A DNA stretch of 64,000 bases from Mycobacterium sp. 852014-50255_SCH5639931 (GTDB lineage: Bacteria; Actinomycetota; Actinomycetes; Mycobacteriales; Mycobacteriaceae), in contig NZ_LZSV01000003.1 in the NCBI RefSeq assembly GCF_001665605.1, forward strand, positions 1 to 64,000, in the 5' to 3' direction. Position 1 is the stretch's first letter; each line of letters begins with the position of its first letter. Both the position numbers and the translations under genes were made by a program. This document shows, in pieces, positions 48,049 to 57,581 of the stretch. Under the pieces are notes generated by a model. That model had not been told where the DNA came from, did not search any database, and was given only the letters and a program-made list of their open reading frames with translations.

Positions 48049-49128
48049 GTGGCTAAGAGAACGGAGAACTGCCATTCGCCGACTCACCGCCGTCTTCTCA
48101 ACCGCGCGAAGCGCGCCGCCCGTATCTGGTACCGGCCCCACGCGCGTCCATTGCTGACGAAGCAACTCCGCCGTGTTGGCGCCGTAGCGCTTTCGACTGT
48201 CCTGCTGTGCGTCGGGCCGGCGAGGGCCTCGGCCGACGAATCGATCGTGATCGACTTGGTGCGGCATGGCCAATCGGAGGCCAATGCGGCGGGCGTGATC
48301 GACACGTCGGTGCCCGGAGCGGTACTCACTGCGCTCGGCCAGAAACAGGCGCAGAACATCGCCAACGTGCTCGCCGCGCAGGGCCCGGTGGCCGCGATTT
48401 ACGCGTCGCAGTTGATCAGGACACAGCAGACCGCGGCGCCGTTGGCGGCCATGTTGGGGATGAATGTTCAGGCATTGCCCGGGCTCAACGAGATCGACGC
48501 CGGCGCCTTCAATGGCTTACCCCAGTTCAGCCTCGCTGGGCTGGTCTACCTGCTAGGCCCGGTGGCGTGGCTGCTGGGGCTACGCATCGTGCCGATGCTG
48601 GCGCCGGGCTCCACCGACGCTAACGGGTTTGAATTCGACAAACGCTTCAACGGCGCGCTGCAAACGATGTACGGCAACGCGGTGACCAACGGGAGCCGCT
48701 TCAACGACTCCCTGCAAATGATGTACGGCAATGCCATGGCCAACCCGGTTCGGTCCGCGGGCGGCAAGATCACCGAAGTGGCGGTCTCCAGCGAGTTTGC
48801 GATCGGCGTCGGGACGATGATGACCGTCAAGAACCCCGACCCGCTGCTCTTGCTCTTCGATCCGCTGCCCAACGCCGGCGTTGTCGAAATCCAGGGCAAT
48901 CCGCACGATGGCTGGACGCTGGTCAGTTGGAACGGGAAACCCGTGTGGCAGGGTTGGGCGGCCAAGAAGCCCCGTCGTGACACGAAGGGCTTGTGCCTGA
49001 TGTTGGACGCGCCGACCCGCGGCGGTGTATGTGCGGGCAAACCGCCCGTGCCGGCAAGTGCTCCGAGCGCAGGCCCATCGGCGGAAATGCCGCTCAGCGG
49101 ACGGCTGCCCGCGGCGACGGATGGATGA
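48049..49128 (+). CDS. Secreted histidine-phosphatase-fold protein, probably inactive
   Basis: About 359 residues. A basic stretch with RR and a hydrophobic segment ending ARASA forms the export signal. Then comes a phosphoglycerate-mutase domain with VIDLVRHGQSEANAAG and NEIDAGAFNG. Related domains sit at the C-termini of PE proteins such as PE_PGRS11 (Rv0754). The second catalytic His, normally in an SHG-type motif, is missing: that region reads VAVSSEFAIGVGTMM. An 18-residue tandem duplication (RFNGALQTMYGNAV, then RFNDSLQMMYGNAM) occupies 48643-48747. The upstream 195 bases are AT-rich. GTG 48049 is chosen; TTG 47989 or 48151 are possible. Confidence 0.75.
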   Translation: MAKRTENCHSPTHRRLLNRAKRAARIWYRPHARPLLTKQLRRVGAVALSTVLLCVGPARASADESIVIDLVRHGQSEANAAGVIDTSVPGAVLTALGQKQAQNIANVLAAQGPVAAIYASQLIRTQQTAAPLAAMLGMNVQALPGLNEIDAGAFNGLPQFSLAGLVYLLGPVAWLLGLRIVPMLAPGSTDANGFEFDKRFNGALQTMYGNAVTNGSRFNDSLQMMYGNAMANPVRSAGGKITEVAVSSEFAIGVGTMMTVKNPDPLLLLFDPLPNAGVVEIQGNPHDGWTLVSWNGKPVWQGWAAKKPRRDTKGLCLMLDAPTRGGVCAGKPPVPASAPSAGPSAEMPLSGRLPAATDG

Positions 49129-49382
49129 GCCGCGGCCGTCCGGGACACGAGCAGCGATCAATCGGCCCTTGGCACAAGTCCGTAGCTACCCGACGTTTAG
49201 GATCGCCACGTGAGCGCGCCAAGCAAAGACGCGTCCGGCTACGCGCCCGGTCCTAAAGTGGTTAACCGCGGCGCTGGTACAGGTCGGCAGCCCGAGCCAA
49301 CGGGAGATGCCGAAAACCGTGGCGGCGCTGAGAGATACGGCGCCCTGCCAGTAGAGCCACAGTAAGCAGGCGGGAGCAAGTC

Positions 49383-50681
49383 ATGCCGGCAATCGTCCTC
49401 ATCGGCGCCCAATGGGGTGACGAGGGCAAAGGTAAAGCCACTGACCTGCTCGGTGGACGCGTGCAGTGGGTGGTGCGCTATCAGGGGGGCAACAACGCCG
49501 GGCACACCGTCGTCCTGCCCAGCGGCGAGAACTTCGCGCTGCACCTGATCCCGTCGGGAGTGCTGACTCCCGGCGTCACCAACGTCATCGGCAACGGTGT
49601 GGTGGTCGACCCCGGCGTGCTGCTCGACGAGCTCAAAGGCCTCGAGGACCGCGGCGTGGACACCACCAAGCTGTTGATCTCGGCCGACGCGCACCTGCTG
49701 TTGCCCTACCACGTGGCCATCGACAAGGTCACCGAGCGCTACATGGGTAACAAGAAGATCGGCACCACGGGCCGCGGCATCGGGCCCTGCTACCAGGACA
49801 AGATCGCCCGCCAGGGGATTCGGGTCGCCGACGTGCTCGACCCCGACCAGCTGACCCACAAGATCGAGGCCGCGCTGGAACTCAAGAACCAGATCCTGGT
49901 CAAGATCTACAACCGCAAGGCCCTGGACCCGCACCAGGTCGTCGAGGCCCTCCTGGAACAGGCGGAGGGGTTCCGCCATCGCATCCGCGACACCCGCCGG
50001 CTGCTCAACGCCGCGCTCGAGACCGGCGAGACGGTCCTGCTGGAGGGCTCCCAGGGCACCCTGCTCGACGTCGACCACGGCACATATCCCTATGTGACAT
50101 CGTCGAATCCGACCGCCGGCGGCGCGGCCGTCGGGTCCGGCATCGGGCCCACCCGCATCACCACCGTGCTCGGGATCCTCAAGGCCTACACCACCCGCGT
50201 GGGCTCCGGGCCGTTCCCCACCGAGCTGTTCGACGAGAACGGCGAATACCTGTCCAAGACTGGCGGCGAGTTCGGTGTGACCACCGGGCGGCGGCGCCGC
50301 TGCGGCTGGTTCGACGCCGTCATCGCCCGCTACGCCACGCGGGTCAACGGCATCACCGACTTCTTCCTGACCAAACTCGACGTGCTCTCCAGCCTGGAAA
50401 CGGTGCCGATCTGCGTCGGTTATCGCATCGACGGCGAGCGCACCGCCGACATGCCGATGACGCAGACCGACCTGGCCCGCGCCGAGCCGATCTACGAGGA
50501 GTTGCCGGGCTGGTGGGAGGACATCTCGGACGCCCGCGAATTCGACGACCTGCCCGCCAAGGCGCGTGATTACGTGCTGCGGCTGGAAGAGCTTGCCGGA
50601 GCCCATGTTTCGTGCATCGGCGTCGGCCCGGGACGGGAACAGACGATTGTGCGCCGCGACGTCCTGGCGGCCCGCCCGTGA
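49383..50681 (+). CDS. purA: Adenylosuccinate synthetase
   Basis: A 432-residue PurA that joins IMP and aspartate with GTP in AMP synthesis. It has the GTP loop [16 protein letters not shown] at residues 8-23, [21 protein letters not shown], the [19 protein letters not shown] segment and C-terminal [11 protein letters not shown] upstream of it. GGGAG lies before ATG 49383. The 254-base gap before it (49129-49382) shows no gene. Confidence 0.97.
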   Translation: MPAIVLIGAQWGDEGKGKATDLLGGRVQWVVRYQGGNNAGHTVVLPSGENFALHLIPSGVLTPGVTNVIGNGVVVDPGVLLDELKGLEDRGVDTTKLLISADAHLLLPYHVAIDKVTERYMGNKKIGTTGRGIGPCYQDKIARQGIRVADVLDPDQLTHKIEAALELKNQILVKIYNRKALDPHQVVEALLEQAEGFRHRIRDTRRLLNAALETGETVLLEGSQGTLLDVDHGTYPYVTSSNPTAGGAAVGSGIGPTRITTVLGILKAYTTRVGSGPFPTELFDENGEYLSKTGGEFGVTTGRRRRCGWFDAVIARYATRVNGITDFFLTKLDVLSSLETVPICVGYRIDGERTADMPMTQTDLARAEPIYEELPGWWEDISDAREFDDLPAKARDYVLRLEELAGAHVSCIGVGPGREQTIVRRDVLAARP

Positions 50682-51316
50682 CGGAGCCGGATCCCAAGGA
50701 GCTCGACCCCGAATACGAACACCACGGCGGATTTCCCGAATACGGCCCGGCCAGCCCCGGCCCGGGATTCGGCCGGTTCGTCGCGGCCATGCGCCAGCTG
50801 CAGGACCTGGCCGTGTCCGCCGATCCCGGCGATGACGTGTGGGACGACGCGGCCGACCGCGCCGAGGCCCTGGTGCAGCTGCTTGGCCCGTTCCAGGCCG
50901 ACGAGGGCAAGGCGCCGGCCGGGCGGACGCCCGACCTGCCCGGCATGGGCAGCCTGCTGCTGCCGCCCTGGACGTTGACGAAATACGCGCCGGACGGGGT
51001 CGAGATGACCGGCTACTTCAGCCGGTTTCACGTCGGCGGGAACCACGCCGTGCACGGCGGCGTGCTGCCGCTGCTGTTCGACCACATGTTCGGCATGGTG
51101 TCGCATGCCGCGGGGCGTCCCATCAGCCGAACGGCCTTCCTGCACGTCGACTACCGCAAGGTCACCCCGATCGACGCGCCGCTGGCGGTGCGCGGCCGCG
51201 TCACGAGCACCGAGGGCCGCAAGGCGTTCGTGGCCGCGGAACTCGTCGATGGCCACGAAGCGGTGCTGGCGGAGGCCAACGGGCTGATGGTGCGGCTGCT
51301 TCCCGGCCAGCCCTAG
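50678..51316 (+). CDS. Hot-dog fold thioesterase-like protein
   Basis: A 212-residue protein (Rv0356c-like). The N-terminal 85 residues are acidic and family-specific. The PaaI-type hot-dog domain follows, with [25 protein letters not shown] and [22 protein letters not shown]. Such proteins hydrolyse acyl-CoA; the Asp in LLFDHMFG is the usual active residue. The GTG overlaps the purA stop by four bases. The substrate is unknown. Confidence 0.82.
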   Translation: MTEPDPKELDPEYEHHGGFPEYGPASPGPGFGRFVAAMRQLQDLAVSADPGDDVWDDAADRAEALVQLLGPFQADEGKAPAGRTPDLPGMGSLLLPPWTLTKYAPDGVEMTGYFSRFHVGGNHAVHGGVLPLLFDHMFGMVSHAAGRPISRTAFLHVDYRKVTPIDAPLAVRGRVTSTEGRKAFVAAELVDGHEAVLAEANGLMVRLLPGQP

Positions 51317-51377
51317 CCGGGCAGTCGCCCTAGCGCGGCCAGGCCTGGCACCCGCGCGACCGACCTATCCTTGAGCG

Positions 51378-52580
51378 GTGACTGACGGCCCGACCGAAGG
51401 ACAAGACGACAGGACCACCGCGCTCGCCGTGCCCTCGCAAGCGCCGACCACGGAAGCCGACGCCAGGCCGCGCGTGGTGGTGCTGGGTTCCGGTGAGCTC
51501 AGCCGGGAACTGTCGATCGCGCTGGGGCGCCTCGGCGCGCGGGTGATCGTCGTCGGTGAGCGCGCGGACGGGGTGGCCGATGAGTCGCTGGCGGTCCCGA
51601 TGACCGACGCCGAGGAGCTGACCAAGGCGGTGCGGGGGCTGCACGCGGACGTCGTCGTGGCCGCCACCGACGCCGTTGCGCCCCGGGCGCTCGAGGGCCT
51701 CGAGGCCGGGGGCACCCAGCTGGTGCCCGGCGCGCGGGCCGTGCGGCTGGCCGCCGACCGGGAGGGCCTGCGCCGGTTGGCCGCCGACGAGCTGGGGCTG
51801 CCCACGGCGCCGTTCTGGTTCGCCGGCTCCGCCGGCGAACTCGAGGCGGTCGGGGCCCACGCCGGTTACCCGCTGCTGGTGGAGCCGGTGCTCGCGGCCG
51901 CCGGGCGGAGACAGTCGGTGGCGTCGGGCCCCGACGACCTCGCGGCGGCCTGGCAGCGCGCGACGGGAGGTTACGGGGACCAGCACCGCGTGCTGGCCGA
52001 AACCGTGGTGGAGGTCGAGTTTTACGTCACCCTGCTGGCCGTCCGCAGCGACGGGCCCGGGGGACCGGCGATCGAATTCTGCTCGCCCATCGGCCATCGC
52101 GGTGGCCACGCCGACGCGCTGGAATCGTGGCAACCGCAGCAGATGAGCGCGGCGGCGATGGATGCCGCCAAATCGATCGCGGCGCGGATCGTCAAGGCGC
52201 TCGGCGGCCGCGGCGTATTCGGCGTCGAGTTGATGATCAACGGCGACGAGGTGTACTTCGCCGACGTCACGCCCTTCCCCACCGCCAGCGCCTGGGCGAC
52301 GGTGCCCAGCCAGCGGCTCTCGGCGTTCGAGCTGCAGGCCCGCACCGTTCTGGGCCTGCCGGTGGACACCATGATGATTTCGCCGGGCGCGGCCCACCGG
52401 GTCGAGCGCGCCGACGCGCCGAGCGCCGCGCTGGCCCGGGCGCTGAGCGTGCCGGAGAGCGACCTGCGCGTGGTCGGGCGCGGATACCAGGCGTTGGCGA
52501 CGGCGCCGGAGGTGGCTGCGGCGCTCGACCGCGCCCGCGAGGTCGCCAGCCGCCTGGCCGCGCGCGAGCCCGCGCACTGA
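51378..52580 (+). CDS. purT: PurT-like ATP-grasp protein with altered active site
   Basis: A 400-residue homologue of PurT, the formate-dependent GAR transformylase. The fold is clear from VVVLGSGELSRELSIALGRLG, EFCSPIGHRGGHAD, ESWQPQQMS and GGRGVFGVELMINGDEVYF. Many PurT positions differ, however. The ATP-binding lysine is Glu169 (LLVEPV), the region of the GAR-binding Glu82 reads VAATDAVA, the SPRPHDTG loop reads TPFPTASAW, and the C-terminal Lys/Arg-Arg substrate motif is absent. It may be inactive or have another substrate. It corresponds to Rv0389. Confidence 0.8.
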   Translation: MTDGPTEGQDDRTTALAVPSQAPTTEADARPRVVVLGSGELSRELSIALGRLGARVIVVGERADGVADESLAVPMTDAEELTKAVRGLHADVVVAATDAVAPRALEGLEAGGTQLVPGARAVRLAADREGLRRLAADELGLPTAPFWFAGSAGELEAVGAHAGYPLLVEPVLAAAGRRQSVASGPDDLAAAWQRATGGYGDQHRVLAETVVEVEFYVTLLAVRSDGPGGPAIEFCSPIGHRGGHADALESWQPQQMSAAAMDAAKSIAARIVKALGGRGVFGVELMINGDEVYFADVTPFPTASAWATVPSQRLSAFELQARTVLGLPVDTMMISPGAAHRVERADAPSAALARALSVPESDLRVVGRGYQALATAPEVAAALDRAREVASRLAAREPAH

Positions 52581-52620
52581 GTTATCGGGCGGCAAGGTGA
52601 CCTCGTTACGATTCGAGGTC

Positions 52621-53052
52621 ATGAGCACAGAGCGCGCGGGCTACGCCGGAGACATCACCCCCCAGCAGGCATGGGAACTGCTCAGCGAGAACCCCGACGC
52701 TGTGCTGGTCGACGTGCGCACCGACGACGAATGGCGGTTCGTCGGGGTGCCCGACCTGTCCAGCCTGGGCCGCGAGGTGGTGTTCATCGAGTGGAACACC
52801 TCGGATGGCAGGTACAACGCCAACTTCGCCGACGAACTGCGCGACCGGGTGCCTGAAACCGACGCCGAACGTCCGGTCGTCTTCCTGTGTCGCTCGGGCA
52901 ACCGCTCGATCGGCGCCGCCGAGGTCGCCACCCGGACCGGCATCACGCCGGCCTACAACGTGCTGGACGGCTTCGAGGGCCACCCGAACGCCCGGGGGCT
53001 GCGCGGCGAATCGGGCTGGCGCGCCATCGGATTGCCCTGGAAGCAGCTATGA
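52621..53052 (+). CDS. Rhodanese-like protein
   Basis: A 143-residue single rhodanese domain. The active-site loop CRSGNRS begins at Cys90, and VLVDVRTDDEWRFVGVPDL is the usual CH2A region. Its ATG 52621 is followed by the domain; the stop overlaps metZ by four bases. Coupling to metZ, an O-succinylhomoserine sulphhydrylase, suggests it supplies or handles sulphur for methionine synthesis. It corresponds to Rv0390. Confidence 0.9.
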   Translation: MSTERAGYAGDITPQQAWELLSENPDAVLVDVRTDDEWRFVGVPDLSSLGREVVFIEWNTSDGRYNANFADELRDRVPETDAERPVVFLCRSGNRSIGAAEVATRTGITPAYNVLDGFEGHPNARGLRGESGWRAIGLPWKQL

Positions 53053-54275
53053 CCCACCCCTCGGGGGATTCCGTCCGCGCCCCCAAGGCGCTGCCCGACG
53101 GCGTCAGTCAGGCCACCCTCGGCGTGCGGGGCGGGCTGCTGCGCTCGGGCTTCGACGAGACGGCCGAGGCGATGTTTTTGACGTCCGGCTATGTCTACTC
53201 CTCGGCGGCCGTCGCGGAGCGCTCGTTCACCGGCGAGCTCGACCACTACGTGTACTCGCGGTACGGGAACCCGACCGTGACGATGTTCGAGGAGCGGTTG
53301 CGCCTGATCGAGGGCGCCCCCGCGGCGTTCGCCACCGCGAGCGGAATGGCCGCGGTGTTCACCTCGCTGGGCGCGCTGCTGGGCGCCGGGGACCGGCTGG
53401 TCGCGGCGCGCAGCCTGTTCGGGTCGTGTTTCGTGGTGTGCAACGAGATCCTGCCGCGCTGGGGCGTCGAGACCGTCTTCGTGGACGGCGACGACCTCGC
53501 GCAGTGGGAGGAGGCGCTGTCCGTCCCCACCGCGGCGGTGTTCTTCGAGACGCCGTCGAACCCGATGCAGTCGTTGGTGGACATCGCCGCGGTCGTCGAT
53601 CTTGCCCACGCGGCGGGGGCAAAAGTGGTGTTGGACAATGTCTTTGCCACACCGCTGCTGCAGCAGGGCATTCCCCTGGGGGTCGACGTGGTGGTGTACT
53701 CGGGCACCAAGCACATCGACGGTCAGGGCCGGGTGCTGGGCGGCGCCATCCTCGGCGACAAGGAGTACATCGACGGCCCGGTGCAGAAGCTGATGCGGCA
53801 CACCGGACCGGCGCTGAGCGCGTTCAATGCCTGGGTGTTGGTGAAAGGCCTTGAGACGCTGGCGATCCGGGTCGAGCACAGCAACTCCTCGGCGCACCGG
53901 ATCGCGGAATTCCTGGAGACCCATCCGGCGGTGAGCTGGGTTCGCTACCCGTATCTACCGTCGCACCCGCAATACGACCTGGCCAAGCGGCAGATGTCGG
54001 GCGGGGGCACGGTGATCACCTTCGCGCTCGACTGCCCCGAAAGCGCCGCCAAGCAACGGGCCTTCGAGGTGCTGGACAAGCTGCGGCTGATCGACATCTC
54101 CAACAATCTGGGCGACGCCAAATCCCTTGTCACCCACCCGGCCACCACCACCCACCGGGCGATGGGCCCGGAGGGCCGCGCCGCGATCGGCCTGGGCGAC
54201 GGCGTGGTCCGGATCTCGGTCGGGCTGGAGGGCACCGACGACCTGATCGCCGACATCGACCAGGCGCTGAGCTAA
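53049..54275 (+). CDS. metZ: O-succinylhomoserine sulphhydrylase
   Basis: A 408-residue Cys/Met-metabolism PLP enzyme that makes homocysteine from an O-acylhomoserine and sulphide. The cofactor lysine is Lys221 in VVYSGTKHIDGQG. Other points are YVYSRYGNPTV, ATASGMAAVF, FFETPSNPM and SLVTHPATTTH. It corresponds to Rv0391. The start is coupled to the rhodanese gene, and the tail overlaps the convergent NADH dehydrogenase gene by four bases. Confidence 0.94.
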   Translation: MTHPSGDSVRAPKALPDGVSQATLGVRGGLLRSGFDETAEAMFLTSGYVYSSAAVAERSFTGELDHYVYSRYGNPTVTMFEERLRLIEGAPAAFATASGMAAVFTSLGALLGAGDRLVAARSLFGSCFVVCNEILPRWGVETVFVDGDDLAQWEEALSVPTAAVFFETPSNPMQSLVDIAAVVDLAHAAGAKVVLDNVFATPLLQQGIPLGVDVVVYSGTKHIDGQGRVLGGAILGDKEYIDGPVQKLMRHTGPALSAFNAWVLVKGLETLAIRVEHSNSSAHRIAEFLETHPAVSWVRYPYLPSHPQYDLAKRQMSGGGTVITFALDCPESAAKQRAFEVLDKLRLIDISNNLGDAKSLVTHPATTTHRAMGPEGRAAIGLGDGVVRISVGLEGTDDLIADIDQALS

Positions 54276-55651
54276 CCGGCTTGTTTCTCGGCGGCGTCGA
54301 TGCGTTCGGCCGCCGCCAGCGTCCCCTCTTGCGCCTGCCGCTCCACCCAGTCCACCACCGGCCGGGCGTACATCATCTGGCTGGTGATGGCCATCTGGCC
54401 GCGAGTGCGGCCCAGGAAGGAGATCCCCCAGGAGAACATGGCGGCGATGCGGTTGCGGAAACCAACCAGGTACAAGAGGTGCAACAGCAGCCACGCCAGC
54501 CAGGCGATGAAGCCGCCGAACTCCAGCTTGCCTACCTTCGCGACGGCGCTGTACCGCGAGATCAGGGCCATGCTGCCCTTGTCGAAGTACTTGAACGGCT
54601 TGCGGTTGGCCGGATCGTCGTGGCCCTTCACCGCCTGCTTGATCAGATTGGTGACGTAGTGCGCGCCCTGGATCGCGCCCTGGGCCATCCCCGGTACGCC
54701 GGGGACGGACATCAGGTCGCCGACCACGAACACGTACGGATGCCCCTTGACGGTCAGGTCGGGCTCGACGATGACCCGTCCGGCGCGGTCGGTCTCGGTT
54801 CCGTCGGACTGCTCGGCGACCATTTTGCCCAGCGCGCTGGCCTGCACGCCCGCGGCCCACACCTTGCACGCGCATTCGATGCGGCGCTCGCTGCCGTCGG
54901 CGTCTTTCACGGTGATGCCCATGTAGTCCACCGCGGTCACCATCGCGTTGAGCTGGATCTCGACGTCCATCTTCTGCAGCCGGCGTTGCGCCTTGAGGCC
55001 CAGGTTTTCACCCATCGGCGGCAACACCGCGGGCGCCGCGTCGAGCAGGATGACCCGGCATTCGCTGGGCGTGATCGTCCGGAAAGCCCCGGCTAGGGTG
55101 CGCTCGGCGAGCTGGACGATCTCGCCGGCCAGCTCCACTCCGGTCGGCCCGGCGCCGACCACCACGAACGTCAGGCGGCGTTGCCGCTCGTCCGGGTCGG
55201 TGGCGACTTCGGCGGCCTCGAACGCACCGAGGATGCGGGCCCGCAGCTCGAGGGCGTCGTCGATGCTCTTCATGCCGGGCGCGAAGGCGGCGTACTCGTC
55301 GTGGCCGAAATAGGACTGCTGCGCGCCGGCGGCCACGATGAGGCTGTCGAAGGGCGTCACCGTCTCCATGCCCATCAGGTGCGACGTCACGGTCTTCGCC
55401 GTCAGGTCGATGCCGCTGACCTCGCCCCACAGCACCCGGACGTTCTTCTGCCGACGCAGGATCAGCCGGGTGGTCGGGGCGATGTCGCCTTCGGACAGGA
55501 TGCCGGTGGCCACCTGGTACAGCAGCGGCTGGAACAGGTGAGTGGTCGTCCTCGAGATCAACGTGACATCCACGTCCGCCCGTTTGAGGGCCTTGGCCGC
55601 GTTCAAACCGCCGAATCCGCTTCCGATGATGACGACGTGATGACGCGACAT
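54272..55651 (-). CDS. ndhA: Type II NADH dehydrogenase
   Basis: A 459-residue single-subunit NADH:quinone oxidoreductase (Rv0392c-like). The FAD loop is VVIIGSGFGGLNAAKAL, the NADH loop is VVVGAGPTGVELAGEI, and the second FAD motif is VFVVGDLMSVPGVPGMAQGA. A hydrophobic C-terminal region (FIAWLAWLLLHLLYLVGF) holds it on the membrane. ATG 55651 has AGGGG five bases upstream; GTG 55657 is the alternative. Confidence 0.93.
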   Translation of the reverse strand: MSRHHVVIIGSGFGGLNAAKALKRADVDVTLISRTTTHLFQPLLYQVATGILSEGDIAPTTRLILRRQKNVRVLWGEVSGIDLTAKTVTSHLMGMETVTPFDSLIVAAGAQQSYFGHDEYAAFAPGMKSIDDALELRARILGAFEAAEVATDPDERQRRLTFVVVGAGPTGVELAGEIVQLAERTLAGAFRTITPSECRVILLDAAPAVLPPMGENLGLKAQRRLQKMDVEIQLNAMVTAVDYMGITVKDADGSERRIECACKVWAAGVQASALGKMVAEQSDGTETDRAGRVIVEPDLTVKGHPYVFVVGDLMSVPGVPGMAQGAIQGAHYVTNLIKQAVKGHDDPANRKPFKYFDKGSMALISRYSAVAKVGKLEFGGFIAWLAWLLLHLLYLVGFRNRIAAMFSWGISFLGRTRGQMAITSQMMYARPVVDWVERQAQEGTLAAAERIDAAEKQAG

Positions 55652-55876
55652 GCTCACCCCTTATTGGCCTCGTCGTTCTGGTCGCACGCTGCTGCCAGCG
55701 CATGTCCACCGTACGACTAGGACCCCTCGGACGTCACGGCAAGGCACAGATCGGCACGGGAGCCCGCAGATCCGGCTGTCGCACAGCACAATCCGAATGA
55801 ACTCAGCGGTACGGCAAGGGATCGCCCGCCGCGGGGGTGGGCGATCCCTTGCCGAAGCCGCGGATAAGGCCTGCGG

Positions 55877-55996
55877 TTACTGGCAGGTCAGGCCCGGACC
55901 GCAGTCGATGGTTATCGGCGTCGTGCAAGCCGAAGCCGCGCAGACGGTGAATCCGAGCATCGCTGCGAGAATGATTTTGCCGGTCAATCGTGACAT
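55877..55996 (-). CDS. 39-residue Cys-rich exported peptide
   Basis: A short frame from ATG 55996 to TAA at 55877-55879. The product starts with a basic/hydrophobic signal (MSRLTGKIILAAMLGF), reaches an AASA cleavage-like site, and ends in a mature part CTTPITIDCGPGLTCQ with three cysteines; a fourth Cys lies in the signal. There is only a weak GGGG before the start. It resembles small secreted peptides of mycobacteria, but no family is recognised. It stands alone between ndhA and an exported-protein gene. Confidence 0.6.
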   Translation of the reverse strand: MSRLTGKIILAAMLGFTVCAASACTTPITIDCGPGLTCQ

Positions 55997-56302
55997 AACG
56001 CCAACCCCGTTCATGGATGGACAATTTCTTTTGTTTGCCCGATCACCCGATCACCCGATGGCGGAAGTCTACGGCGTCTTCGCCGTTGCGACAGTGGATT
56101 TCGAAAACCCGGCGCGCCGGTCTTTCCGGTGGGAGTTCCCCGTTCGCATGAAATGTATTGAATTCAAACGGCGGCAACTTATGGCGGGATTAATTGTGGC
56201 CACGGGGATATTCGAGAATGGTAACCCTTACCTTAGTCTGGGCGAGGGTCGGCCGGCTGAAGGCCGAACCAGCCACTCGCGCAACCCATTTCGAGCCGCG
56301 GG
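55997..56302. other. AT-richer intergenic stretch with short tandem repeats
   Basis: This 306-base region upstream of the small peptide has clearly lower GC than its surroundings. It holds tandem CCCGATCA units at about 56039-56058. No gene with host-like codon use is seen on either strand. It probably carries the peptide's promoter and perhaps binding sites for an AT-preferring nucleoid protein. Confidence 0.5.
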
Positions 56303-56914
56303 CTAGAACGGCCACCCGTTGGAGTTGTCCTTGAATTTCCCGTTGACCGCGGTGCAGAAGTCGTCGGAGGTGCCGGCGAGCAGGATGTAGTAGGTCTCGC
56401 CGCGGCGACTCTCGTAGGTGTTGGGGGTGCTCCAGCCGCTGTTGCAGAGCGAGCTCTGCGTGCCGGCCGTGGCCCTGCGCCAATTCGTCTTGGCGCAGCC
56501 CGCCAGGCCGTCCATGTTGGGCGTCGCGCTCTTGGCCGCGACCACCATCGCGCCGCCCCATTGCCCATCGCTGCGCCGGTAGGCGCGCGCCCCGAACCCG
56601 GCGTTGTTCGTCTGGCATGCCAGCGCCCGGCGCATCAGCGAGAAGGGGGCGGCCAGTTGAGGATTGGCGCTCCCGGCGGCGGCCGTGATGAATTGCGCCG
56701 CGTCCGAGCCGTCGACCTCCTGCACGTTGGGAGTGCCGAAGCTGAACAGCTGCTGCGCGATCCCGGCGTTGCTGCCACCGCCGATGATCGGGCCGCCGCC
56801 GTTCGATGTCATCGGGGGCAGCGCGACGGTGGGGTCGGCGCCGGCCGTCGGCGCCACGACGACGGCGCCCAGCGCGAACGCGGCGGCCATGTTACGGAGC
56901 GCGGTGAGTCTCAT
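56303..56914 (-). CDS. Exported protein of unknown function
   Basis: A 203-residue protein with a signal peptide (RNMAAAFALGAVVVAPTAGA, cut after AGA). The mature part is Gly-rich at first (NGGGPIIGGGSNAG), with cysteines in RALACQTNN, AGCAKTN, SLCNSG and DFCTAV, probably two disulphides. A YYILLAGTSDDFCTAVNGKF segment closes it. It looks like a mycobacterial secreted protein family without known role. It is followed upstream by a TetR gene on the same strand with a four-base gap. Confidence 0.75.
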   Translation of the reverse strand: MRLTALRNMAAAFALGAVVVAPTAGADPTVALPPMTSNGGGPIIGGGSNAGIAQQLFSFGTPNVQEVDGSDAAQFITAAAGSANPQLAAPFSLMRRALACQTNNAGFGARAYRRSDGQWGGAMVVAAKSATPNMDGLAGCAKTNWRRATAGTQSSLCNSGWSTPNTYESRRGETYYILLAGTSDDFCTAVNGKFKDNSNGWPF

Positions 56915-56918
56915 GGCT

Positions 56919-57581
56919 TCATTCCAGCACGTGTTCGTAATCGGCGCGACGGTCGTCGCGCACCAATGCGTGGAGCAGGTGGCGGGTCTGCAGCCGGATG
57001 TACTCGTCGCGGGTGTAGGCGGGACCGAAATGCCAGTGCTTGAGCGCCCAGCCGTGGGCGAGCAGCATGATGTCGAACACGGTGAGGTCGACGTCGACAT
57101 CGCGGAAGACGCCCGCGGCGATACCGGTTTCGATGACCGCGCGCAGCGGTGCGGCGGAGGCGATTTCGAGTTCCTTGATCCTGGCCCGGTCGGCCGGCGC
57201 CAGCGTCCGGCTCTCCCGATAGGTCAGCACCACGCCGTCGAGGTTCTCGTCCACGATCTGGATGTAGCGGCTGATGCCCGCGGCCAGCTGGTCCACGACG
57301 TCGTCGCCGGCGGCGGCCATCACGGGCGCCAGCTGGTCGCGGAACACGTCGAGGATCCGCACGATAGTGGCCAGCAGCAGGTCCTCCTTGCCGCCGAAAT
57401 AGGTGTAGATGAGGCCAACGCTGACCTTGGCCTCGGCGGCCAGATCCTGCATGGACATCTGGTGGAAGCCGTGTGTTCCCATGACCTTGACCGCGGCGTC
57501 GAGCACCTGGCGGCGCCGCGCGCTGGCCCGGGCCGCACGGACGGCCTCCTCGACGGGCAGGGCGCCATAGTCGACCGCCAT
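56919..57581 (-). CDS. TetR family regulator of the adjacent fadE cluster
   Basis: A 220-residue TetR regulator. The DNA-binding helix-turn-helix is in MGTHGFHQMSMQDLAAEAKVSVGLIYTYFGGKEDLL (residues about 33-68, written here as adjoining parts). The ligand domain of about 150 residues is acyl-CoA-sensor-like in layout. ATG 57581 overlaps the stop of the upstream acyl-CoA dehydrogenase gene, so it is probably part of the catabolic operon it controls. Confidence 0.87.
   Translation of the reverse strand: MAVDYGALPVEEAVRAARASARRRQVLDAAVKVMGTHGFHQMSMQDLAAEAKVSVGLIYTYFGGKEDLLLATIVRILDVFRDQLAPVMAAAGDDVVDQLAAGISRYIQIVDENLDGVVLTYRESRTLAPADRARIKELEIASAAPLRAVIETGIAAGVFRDVDVDLTVFDIMLLAHGWALKHWHFGPAYTRDEYIRLQTRHLLHALVRDDRRADYEHVLE

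Noticed and set aside
49129..49382. Riboswitch or small gene in the gap before purA
   Set aside because: No conserved riboswitch core or host-like reading frame was seen, only a GTG-started short frame without a ribosome-binding site.
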